Origin: Acidovorax sp. 106
GTDB lineage: Bacteria; Pseudomonadota; Gammaproteobacteria; Burkholderiales; Burkholderiaceae_C
Direction of reading: 5' to 3'
NCBI RefSeq assembly: GCF_003663825.1
Contig: NZ_RCCC01000001.1
Location: 628,501 to 692,500 of the forward strand
Length of the DNA: 64,000 bases
Shown here: piece after piece, positions 57,857 through 64,000 of the stretch
How the letters are laid out: each line of letters starts with the position of its first letter
Numbering within the stretch: the first letter of the stretch is position 1
The notes under the pieces: model-generated
Told to the model about the DNA's origin: nothing
Databases searched by the model: none
What the model saw: only the letters and a program-made list of their open reading frames with translations
Made by a program: the position numbers and the translations under genes

Positions 57857-59611
57857 TCAAGGATAGAAAGCCAGCAGGCGGTAGCCCGCCACCCGCGCGC
57901 CCCCGGTGGTGACCAGCACAGACACTGCGGCATTCCACTCGCCACCCGCAGGCAGCTCTTGGGGCGCCGACATCTCTGAGGGCAACAGCACCCGCCGCAG
58001 CACAGGTTGGTCTTGCGCATCGGTCAGCGTCAACTCCACGGCCGGCATTTCCAGTGGAAGGGTGGCACGGCTTTTCATGGTGATGGCCAGCACATAGCTG
58101 TCACCGCGCGCTTTGTTGAAGGACGAGCTGTCGATCACAACATCGCTGATTTGCCGCTGGGGCGCCAGCGCGCACTCCAAGGGCTCGCACAACGCCAACA
58201 AGGCTGGGCGCAGCCGTGGCTCCATGGCAGCCAGGCGATTGCGCTCGTGCACCGCCACCTGCCCCGCCAGCACAGCCAGCAAGCCAAGAGACACGGCCAC
58301 CAAGGCCACGCGCACCAAGGGTTTTCGCCAAAACGCGCGGCGGTGTGCGGCCTTTACGAAACTCACATCTTCGGTGGGCATGGCATCTGCGGTGGCTTCG
58401 TCGTCACCCGCCGCATCCTCCAGCAACTCCGCAGGGGCGCTGGAGGGAGCCGGGGGCTCCTTGCGCTCCGAATCGGTGGACACCGACGGAAACGCCACAG
58501 AAGGAAGCGCCAGAGCAGGAACAACCCCGCCGTCGACACCGTCTACGACGTCCTGACCCTCACCCCCATCAGCGGCCTCCAGGGGCTGCTTTTTCGCACG
58601 TCCCGCATTGCCTGCATCACCCTGCAACCGCTCAAGCCGCTCCGTAGGCTGACCCTGTGCAGCATCCACGGCCGACACCTTCACCGCTTGCTGGGCAGAC
58701 GGGTCTGGCTTGGCGGGCAAGTCCAACGGAGGATACGGGGCATGGACCTGGACCTCTGGCATGGCCTGCGGTGCTGCCTCAGCAGCCCCATCGGCTGGCA
58801 CGGCCACAGGCACCGCAAGGTCCTGTGGCAATTCCAGGTCCTCTTCCAAAGCCTCTGGCAGCAGGGCAGTGTCTGCAAAATCTTCCGCGTAGGGCAGCTC
58901 GTAGCCGCCTGGCAATGGCACAGGTGCCTGGGCAACCTGTGCAGCAGCAGCCTCAGGGACAGCCGCGGGCACGGGGGCACGCGTACCCTGAAGCACCAGC
59001 GCCAACATATCGGCCGACAGGATGCGGCTTTCCTGCCGCTCGACGATCACAGGCCGAACTGGCACGGGCGGTGGAACCGGGGTCGAAACCTGGGGCGGAT
59101 TCCGGGGAGTGGGCGCAGCAGGTGCACCACCCCATGCAAACGGAGCCAACGGCTCCAAACCCAGCTCTGTGCCTTGCAGGTGCCCATCGCGGTCACCCGC
59201 TGGGGCTGCGGCGAGAAAGGCCGGCGGCACAGGATCGGGAACCGCCAGCACCTCTGGCAAAGGGGCCGGCGCCCGGGCTGGGCTGCTGGGCGGGGCAAAA
59301 GGGGCTGCAGCTGCAGGGGCCTGCGGCTTGGCCACGGCGGCCCCTCTGGCGGCGACTGACGCCGATGCGGGGGGAGCCCCCCAGGCCCTGGTCGACTCAT
59401 CCGCACGCGCCACTGGCTGGGGCGGTGGGCGCACATCGGTCAGAGAGACATCGGGCAGCAACGCTGGCGGCGGAGCGGGCATCAGAAACTCGGAGGCGTC
59501 AAACACCTCGGCGCAATTGCCGCAACGCACCCAGCCTTCAGAAATGCGCAGCTGATCCGCGACCACTTTGAACTGGGTCGAGCAGGCCGGGCAGCGTGTA
59601 ATCTGGCTCAT
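57857..59611 (-). CDS. Zinc-ribbon and DUF3426 membrane protein
   Basis: About 584 residues. The N-terminus, MSQITRCPACSTQFKVVADQ and EGWVRCGNCAEVFDASEFL, is an MJ0042-type zinc ribbon with two CxxC pairs. A very long Pro/Ala-rich low-complexity region follows (about residues 45-400), then a transmembrane helix (VRVALVAVSLGLLAVLAGQV) and a C-terminal DUF3426 domain ending ALLALCEPLECALAPQRQIS and LTLTDAQDQPVLRRVLLP. Function is unknown, but the gene sits after prmA in many betaproteobacteria. The ATG of MQMSQI is an alternative start. The linker is unusually long. Confidence 0.88.
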   Translation of the reverse strand: MSQITRCPACSTQFKVVADQLRISEGWVRCGNCAEVFDASEFLMPAPPPALLPDVSLTDVRPPPQPVARADESTRAWGAPPASASVAARGAAVAKPQAPAAAAPFAPPSSPARAPAPLPEVLAVPDPVPPAFLAAAPAGDRDGHLQGTELGLEPLAPFAWGGAPAAPTPRNPPQVSTPVPPPVPVRPVIVERQESRILSADMLALVLQGTRAPVPAAVPEAAAAQVAQAPVPLPGGYELPYAEDFADTALLPEALEEDLELPQDLAVPVAVPADGAAEAAPQAMPEVQVHAPYPPLDLPAKPDPSAQQAVKVSAVDAAQGQPTERLERLQGDAGNAGRAKKQPLEAADGGEGQDVVDGVDGGVVPALALPSVAFPSVSTDSERKEPPAPSSAPAELLEDAAGDDEATADAMPTEDVSFVKAAHRRAFWRKPLVRVALVAVSLGLLAVLAGQVAVHERNRLAAMEPRLRPALLALCEPLECALAPQRQISDVVIDSSSFNKARGDSYVLAITMKSRATLPLEMPAVELTLTDAQDQPVLRRVLLPSEMSAPQELPAGGEWNAAVSVLVTTGGARVAGYRLLAFYP

Positions 59612-59666
59612 CTGCAATGGATTGTAGAGCGCACACCCCGCAGCCTGCGGGGCCTGCAGGCACAGA

Positions 59667-60569
59667 TCAACGGCTGGCCGTCATCAAGATCCAGCCGTCT
59701 TCCCTGTCGGCCACCTGCAACTGAAGCCAAGGCGCGTACGCCTCTTGAAGCTCCTGGGCCTGGCGCTCCAGAATACCGGCCAGCACCAGGTGCCCCCCAG
59801 TTGCCACATGGCTGCACAGCAAAGGCGCCAACACCCGCAACGGCGTCGCCAGGATATTGGCCAGCACCGTGCGGTACTCGCCCTGGGCCTTGTCAGGCAA
59901 ACCCGCCTTCAGCTGCACGCCATTGGCCTGCGCGTTTTGCAAGGTGGATTCAACCGCCGCCGGGTCAATGTCCACCGCATCAATGTCCACGGCGCCAAAC
60001 TTGGCAGCGCCGATGGCCAGGATGCCGGAGCCACAGCCGTAGTCCAGCACACGCCCCAGGGTGCTTGTGCCATCGGCCGCCACAACCCCATTGCGCGCAA
60101 TCCAGCGCAGGCACATGCGGGTGGTGGGGTGCGTGCCCGTGCCAAAGGCCAGGCCCGGGTCCAGGCGAATGCTGCGCACCGCCTGCGCTGGCAACTCATG
60201 CCAAGTTGGCACGATCCAAAAATCCGGCGTGATGTCCACCGGAGCAAACTGCGATTGGGTCAGGCGCACCCAGTCCTGCTCGGGCACATTGGCAATGCCC
60301 AGCACCTGGCAACCGTCAAAAAAATCCTGCACTGCCAGCAACTGCTGAGCTTCCTCTGCAGCCGCTTGGGTGGGAAACAACGCCACCACCCGGCTGCGCT
60401 GCCAGCCATCTTTGGGCGGGGGCATGCCAGGCTCGCCAAACAGCGCCTGCTCGGCATCGGTCTGCGCATCGGCGTCTTCCACCGAAACGCTCAAAGCGTC
60501 CAGCGCATCCAGCGCGTCGCTCACCGCTTCGATGCGGTCTTCAGGGCACATCAGGCTCAGCTCAAACAT
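59667..60569 (-). CDS. prmA: Ribosomal protein L11 methyltransferase PrmA
   Basis: Trimethylates Lys and the N-terminal amino group of ribosomal protein L11. The start is MFELSLMCPEDRIEAVSDAL, 300 residues. The N-terminal substrate-recognition domain is followed by the methyltransferase core, with LAFGTGTHPTTRMCLRWIAR, RVLDYGCGSGILAIGAAKFG (SAM motif I) and VLANILATPLRVLAPLL, matching PrmA. It follows accC after a strong terminator hairpin. Confidence 0.95.
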   Translation of the reverse strand: MFELSLMCPEDRIEAVSDALDALDALSVSVEDADAQTDAEQALFGEPGMPPPKDGWQRSRVVALFPTQAAAEEAQQLLAVQDFFDGCQVLGIANVPEQDWVRLTQSQFAPVDITPDFWIVPTWHELPAQAVRSIRLDPGLAFGTGTHPTTRMCLRWIARNGVVAADGTSTLGRVLDYGCGSGILAIGAAKFGAVDIDAVDIDPAAVESTLQNAQANGVQLKAGLPDKAQGEYRTVLANILATPLRVLAPLLCSHVATGGHLVLAGILERQAQELQEAYAPWLQLQVADREDGWILMTASR

Positions 60570-60584
60570 GAAAAACGCCTCTTT

Positions 60585-60625
60585 GCAAAAATGAAATGCT
60601 GGCACCCGTCTCCAGGTGCCAGCAT
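60585..60625 (-). terminator. Terminator after accC
   Basis: On the minus strand, ATGCTGGCACC pairs with GGTGCCAGCAT (eleven bases, loop of eight), followed by TTCATTTTTGC. It lies 22 bases after the accC stop and before the prmA start, so it probably ends or attenuates the accBC transcript. Confidence 0.85.
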
Positions 60626-60646
60626 GCTGGGTTGCTCAGCGCTTTA

Positions 60647-61996
60647 TCAGCGCTTGTGTTGTGACAGCCACTCTTCCAGGTAGTGGATGTTCGTGCCACC
60701 GGCCATGAACTTGGCGTCCACCATCAGCTCGCGGTGCAGCGGCACGTTGGTGTTGATGCCTTCGATCACGGTCTCCGACAGTGCCGTGCGCATGCGGGCC
60801 AGGGCCTGCTCGCGCGTGTCACCGTGCACGATGATCTTGCCGATCATCGAGTCGTAGTTGGGCGGAACAAAGTAGTTGGTGTACGCATGCGAATCCACGC
60901 GCACGCCAGGGCCGCCCGGGGGATGCCAGGTGGTGATGCGCCCGGGTGACGGGATGAATTTGTACGGGTCCTCGGCATTGATCCGGCACTCGATGGCATG
61001 GCCTCGGATTTCGATCTGGCGCTGGGTGAACGGCAGCTTCTCGCCCGCCGCGACCATGATCTGCGTCTTCACGATGTCCACGCCAGTGATCCACTCGGTG
61101 ACGGGATGCTCCACCTGCACGCGGGTGTTCATCTCGATGAAGTAGAACTCGCCGTTTTCGTACAGAAACTCGAACGTGCCCGCACCGCGGTAGCCGATCT
61201 TCTTGCAGGCGGCCACGCAGCGCTCACCGATCTTCTCGATCAGCTTGCGAGGGATGCCAGGGGCTGGAGCCTCTTCGATCACCTTCTGGTGGCGGCGCTG
61301 CATGGAGCAATCACGCTCGCCCAGGTACACCGCGTTGCGGTGTTTGTCGGCCAGCACCTGGATTTCGATGTGGCGTGGGTTCTGGAGGAACTTCTCCATG
61401 TACACCGCAGGGTTGCCAAACGCAGCGCCCGCTTCGGCCTTGGTCATCTGCACCGCATTGACCAGCGCGGCCTCGGTATGCACCACACGCATGCCGCGAC
61501 CACCGCCGCCGCCAGCAGCCTTGATGATCACGGGGTAGCCCACGGCCTTGGCGATGCGGCGGATCTGGACCGGGTCATCGGGCAGTTCGCCCTCAGAGCC
61601 CGGCACGCAAGGCACGCCCGCCTTGATCATGGCCTGCTTGGCCGACACCTTGTCACCCATGGTGCGGATGTTGTCGGGTGTAGGGCCGATGAACTGGAAG
61701 CCGCTCTTTTCCACGCGCTCGGCAAAATCGGCGTTCTCCGACAGGAAACCGTAGCCAGGGTGGATAGCCTCAGCGTCGGTCACTTCGGCGGCCGAGATGA
61801 TGGCGGGCATGTTGAGATAGGACAGCGGCGAGGGCGCAGGGCCGATGCACACGGCCTCTTCAGCCAGCTTGACGTACTTGGCGTCACGATCGGCCTCGGA
61901 GTAGACCATCACGGCCTTCACACCCAACTCATGGCACGCGCGCTGGATACGGAGAGCAATCTCTCCGCGATTCGCAACGAGAATCTTTTTGAACAT
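60647..61996 (-). CDS. accC: Acetyl-CoA carboxylase, biotin carboxylase subunit
   Basis: ATP-dependent carboxylation of biotin on AccB, the first committed step of fatty-acid synthesis. Start [20 protein letters not shown], 449 residues. Motifs: [15 protein letters not shown], the ATP-grasp glycine loop [34 protein letters not shown] and [17 protein letters not shown], with the catalytic Glu and Arg. It lies seven bases after accB. Confidence 0.97.
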   Translation of the reverse strand: MFKKILVANRGEIALRIQRACHELGVKAVMVYSEADRDAKYVKLAEEAVCIGPAPSPLSYLNMPAIISAAEVTDAEAIHPGYGFLSENADFAERVEKSGFQFIGPTPDNIRTMGDKVSAKQAMIKAGVPCVPGSEGELPDDPVQIRRIAKAVGYPVIIKAAGGGGGRGMRVVHTEAALVNAVQMTKAEAGAAFGNPAVYMEKFLQNPRHIEIQVLADKHRNAVYLGERDCSMQRRHQKVIEEAPAPGIPRKLIEKIGERCVAACKKIGYRGAGTFEFLYENGEFYFIEMNTRVQVEHPVTEWITGVDIVKTQIMVAAGEKLPFTQRQIEIRGHAIECRINAEDPYKFIPSPGRITTWHPPGGPGVRVDSHAYTNYFVPPNYDSMIGKIIVHGDTREQALARMRTALSETVIEGINTNVPLHRELMVDAKFMAGGTNIHYLEEWLSQHKR

Positions 61997-62003
61997 GGGC
62001 GCC

Positions 62004-62459
62004 TTATTCGATGACGAACAGCGGCTGTCCGTATTCCACGGCCTGGCCGTTTTCACCCAGGATGCGGGTCACGGTGCCCGACTTGTCGGCTTCGATTTCG
62101 TTGAGTATCTTCATCGCTTCGATGATGCAGATGGTCTCGCCTTCTTTGACCTGGCTGCCCACTTCCACAAACGCCTTGGCGCCTGGGCTGGACGAGCGGT
62201 AGAAGGTGCCCACCATGGGCGACTTGACTACATGGCCTGTGGGCGCCGCAGCCGCAGGGCTGGGCAACTCGGCCACAGGGGCGGCCACTGGGGCTGCAGC
62301 CGCCACGGGGGCTTGCATGGGGGCGGCCACATATTGCTGAACCACGGCGCCGCCGCTCTTGACGATACGGACTTTGCCTTCGGCCTCGGTGATTTCGAGT
62401 TCGGAAACGTTTGACTCGGAAACGAGGTCGATCAAGGTTTTGAGTTTTCGCAGATCCAT
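62004..62459 (-). CDS. accB: Acetyl-CoA carboxylase, biotin carboxyl carrier protein
   Basis: Carries biotin between AccC and the transcarboxylase. The 151-residue protein starts [20 protein letters not shown] and has an Ala/Pro-rich linker (about residues 45-70), then the biotinyl domain with the biotinylated Lys in [17 protein letters not shown], and [11 protein letters not shown] at the end. It precedes accC by seven bases. The upstream 159 bases (62460-62618) lie between it and the thioredoxin-like gene and may hold its promoter; no clear site was found. Confidence 0.97.
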   Translation of the reverse strand: MDLRKLKTLIDLVSESNVSELEITEAEGKVRIVKSGGAVVQQYVAAPMQAPVAAAAPVAAPVAELPSPAAAAPTGHVVKSPMVGTFYRSSSPGAKAFVEVGSQVKEGETICIIEAMKILNEIEADKSGTVTRILGENGQAVEYGQPLFVIE

Positions 62460-62618
62460 GGAAGCTCCAACGGCTATAAAACTAAATAGGGCGCGAATTT
62501 ACTCTAATTTCGGACTACCCCAGCCATTGGGAGGTAATTTTCACCAACATCAAAGCCAAAACGGCAGGTGAAACAGCGCCAAAGGCCAAGCAGGCGCCCA
62601 GCGAAAGCGCTGCAGCGC

Positions 62619-63200
62619 CTATCGCAAACTGGCCCACTGTTGCAAATCCTGGGCCGTGACCTGCCCCATTTTACGATGCAGCACGTTGCCCCCCTGCCCC
62701 AAAACTACGGTGAACGGCAGGCCACCGGTGAGGTTGCCCAGCGACCGCCCCAGCTCCGTGCCCCCCATGCCCGCCAGCCCCACGGGGAAATCCAGCGGCA
62801 AGCGGCCCAGGAACTTGCGCACAGCCGAGGGCTGGTCGATGGCCAAGCCCACCACCTGCCAGCCCTTGGGGGCGTTTTCGCGGTAGAAGGCGTTGAGCAT
62901 GGGCAGCTCGTCCACACAGGGTGGGCACCAAGTGGCCCAGAAGTTGAGCAACACCGGCTGGCCCTGCAAGGCTTTCATCACCAAGGGCGCGCCACCCGCA
63001 GGGGTGTCGAACTCCATGCCCCACAGCGCAGCTTCAGCACCCTCTTGCTGTGCATGGGGCTGCAAGCGCCACCACGCCAGCCCGGCGCCGCCAAGCGCCG
63101 CAGCCCCGGCCACAGCGCCATACAGCCAGCGCCTGCGCGCGGCCTGGGCCGTGTGGTCAACGGATGGGGCGGTAGATGAGGTATCGGGCGGCAAGCTCAT
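62619..63200 (-). CDS. TlpA-type thiol-disulphide oxidoreductase
   Basis: Membrane-anchored or exported thioredoxin-like protein, 193 residues, acting in the periplasm. After about 23 N-terminal residues comes a hydrophobic segment (LYGAVAGAAALGGAGLAWW), then the thioredoxin fold with LLNFWATWCPPCVDELPMLN carrying the WCPPC active site, and GLAIDQPSAVRKFLGRLPLD and TGGLPFTVVLGQGGNVLHRK with the cis-Pro. This set is typical of TlpA/ResA-like proteins. Its start overlaps the next gene's stop by four bases. Confidence 0.92.
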   Translation of the reverse strand: MSLPPDTSSTAPSVDHTAQAARRRWLYGAVAGAAALGGAGLAWWRLQPHAQQEGAEAALWGMEFDTPAGGAPLVMKALQGQPVLLNFWATWCPPCVDELPMLNAFYRENAPKGWQVVGLAIDQPSAVRKFLGRLPLDFPVGLAGMGGTELGRSLGNLTGGLPFTVVLGQGGNVLHRKMGQVTAQDLQQWASLR

Positions 63201-63799
63201 GGGGCGGTCTCTTCCAGCAGGCGGCGCACGGCCGTCACATCGCCACGGGGGGTGCGCCCCTTGGCGTCGGGCTTCAGAGCCCCCCGCAAATCGTCTAGGT
63301 CATAAATCATCAGGTGCACACCAATCATTTCATTGAGTTCTGCGCATTTGCTGCCCAGGCTGAGCGCTTCGACCGATTCGCCGTGGAATCCGGTCACCGT
63401 GCGCGGCTCGTAGTCCACATGGTGGTCGATCAGCGCAATCTCGGCCGACTTGGAATCATCGCAAAACAGCTGGATGTAAATGTCCGACAGGCGCGTGGCC
63501 GTGCCATGCCACACCGCCCCGGCCAGGTGCGGGCGAAACTCGGCCATGCGCACCATCCACACCAAGGCCAGTTGGCGCAGGGCGCGCAGCTCGCGGGGCT
63601 GGGTGTCGGCACAAAAAATATCCAGGTATTCGCGCACAGCGGCCTCCACCTGGTCGTTGTCGGGCAGCGGGGTGCGGGCGGGCAAGCCCATCTCGCGCAC
63701 CGCGCGGCGCTTGGCGGGGCCCCATTCCAGCCCCTCTTCCACGACGATGCGGGCCGTGGTGGCTGCGATTTCGGCACTCAATGGGGTGGGATTAGGCAT
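63197..63799 (-). CDS. Conserved protein of unknown function (accB neighbourhood)
   Basis: A 200-residue soluble protein starting MPNPTPLSAEIAATTARIVV, with EEGLEWGPAKRRAVREMGLP, EYLDIFCADTQPRELRALRQ, and a conserved-looking segment IYIQLFCDDSKSAEIALIDH and HVDYEPRTVTGFHGESVEAL. I recall close relatives in Comamonadaceae annotated, probably wrongly, as UDP-N-acetylmuramate-alanine ligase: no ATP-binding Walker A motif of Mur ligases is present. The Asp/Asp and His/Asp clusters might bind metal. It overlaps the TlpA-type gene by four bases. No function is claimed. Confidence 0.75.
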   Translation of the reverse strand: MPNPTPLSAEIAATTARIVVEEGLEWGPAKRRAVREMGLPARTPLPDNDQVEAAVREYLDIFCADTQPRELRALRQLALVWMVRMAEFRPHLAGAVWHGTATRLSDIYIQLFCDDSKSAEIALIDHHVDYEPRTVTGFHGESVEALSLGSKCAELNEMIGVHLMIYDLDDLRGALKPDAKGRTPRGDVTAVRRLLEETAP

Positions 63800-63927
63800 A
63801 GGAAAACCCTGAGGGATTCAGCAACCGCCATTGTGGCGCGAATGGGCGACGCAGCGGGCAGCACCGCCCGCACGGGTTCGAGGGTTTCTCAGCCAATGCC
63901 TGTTAACGGTCTTGTTGAGCAAAAGCA

Positions 63928-63961
63928 CTATCAAAAAAATAGCTGCTAGCGCTTTATTCAC
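63928..63961. repeat. Single arm of the dispersed palindrome
   Basis: CTATCAAAAAAATAGCTGCT followed by AGCGCTTTATTCAC: one full arm and the flank of the family palindrome, without the second arm. The rest of the sequence from 63800 to the window end shows no gene. Confidence 0.72.
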
Positions 63962-64000
63962 CTGCCGTATCTCGGTTTTTTATTGTGAATGCGCGCGCAT

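Noticed and set aside
58007..59359. 450-codon open frame opposite the DUF3426 gene
   Set aside because: It mirrors the Pro/Ala-rich linker. No start signal and no similarity that I can see.

Overview
The window looks like a chromosomal segment of a betaproteobacterium in the Burkholderiales, most probably Comamonadaceae (Acidovorax-like). The reasons are the gene order rpsO-pnp-(quinone reductase)-tpiA-secG-tRNA-Leu-nuoABCDEFGHIJ, the order (thioredoxin-like)-accB-accC-prmA-DUF3426-PfkB kinase, a lysine/alanine/proline histone H1-like protein, and many dispersed copies of a palindrome with the core AGCTGCTAGCGCTTA, which I associate with that family. No rRNA, prophage, plasmid or CRISPR locus is visible.

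Layout. 1-9.0 kb: respiratory complex I genes nuoA to nuoJ, all on the minus strand; nuoJ is cut by the window edge. 9.0-14.2 kb: tRNA-Leu(GAG), secG, tpiA, an MDR quinone oxidoreductase, pnp and rpsO, same strand. 14.4-16.8 kb: a small secreted protein, then a nested set of IS5-family elements: two remnants, one apparently complete element with a -1 frameshift transposase, and one decayed element. The last two abut at a shared CTAG. 17-27.5 kb: riboflavin genes ribD (minus) and ribE (plus) with a type IV pilus minor-pilin/PilY1 operon (fimT-pilV-pilW-pilX-pilY1-pilE) between them; this operon is visibly more AT-rich than the DNA to its right. 28-35.6 kb: ammonium transporter, phospholipase-D lipoprotein, dusC, a methyltransferase, an acetyltransferase and two proteins of unknown function. 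35.8-38.4 kb: a NarL-type response regulator overlapping a hybrid sensor kinase. 38.4-46.4 kb: aldehyde dehydrogenase, clpB with a good heat-shock promoter, moaE coupled to an unknown small gene, two small unknowns, ffh. 46.5-51.3 kb: ypjD, a PP0621-like protein, pilS, pilR, ampD. 51.5-56.8 kb: nrdA-nrdB behind two NrdR-box-like sites, and a histone-like protein made of about 24 seven-residue repeats. 56.9-63.8 kb: PfkB kinase, a DUF3426 zinc-ribbon protein, prmA, accC, accB, a thioredoxin-like protein and a conserved protein of unknown function.

How the genes fit together. Most of the window is housekeeping: energy metabolism, fatty-acid and flavin synthesis, deoxynucleotide supply, protein targeting and chaperones. 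PilS/PilR at 47.5-50.7 kb could control type IV pilus genes, whose tip and minor components are at 18-27 kb, but no PilR/sigma-54 site is evident in front of that operon. The less explained parts are the 161-bp terminally inverted element at 31.2 kb, the palindromic operator in front of the 35.8 kb two-component pair, the uncharacterised small genes around moaE, the IS nest, and several RNA hairpins (rpsO leader, nrdA-nrdB spacer, upstream of the histone-like gene). I did not find a clear new multi-gene system. The best candidates for unknown biology are listed as findings.
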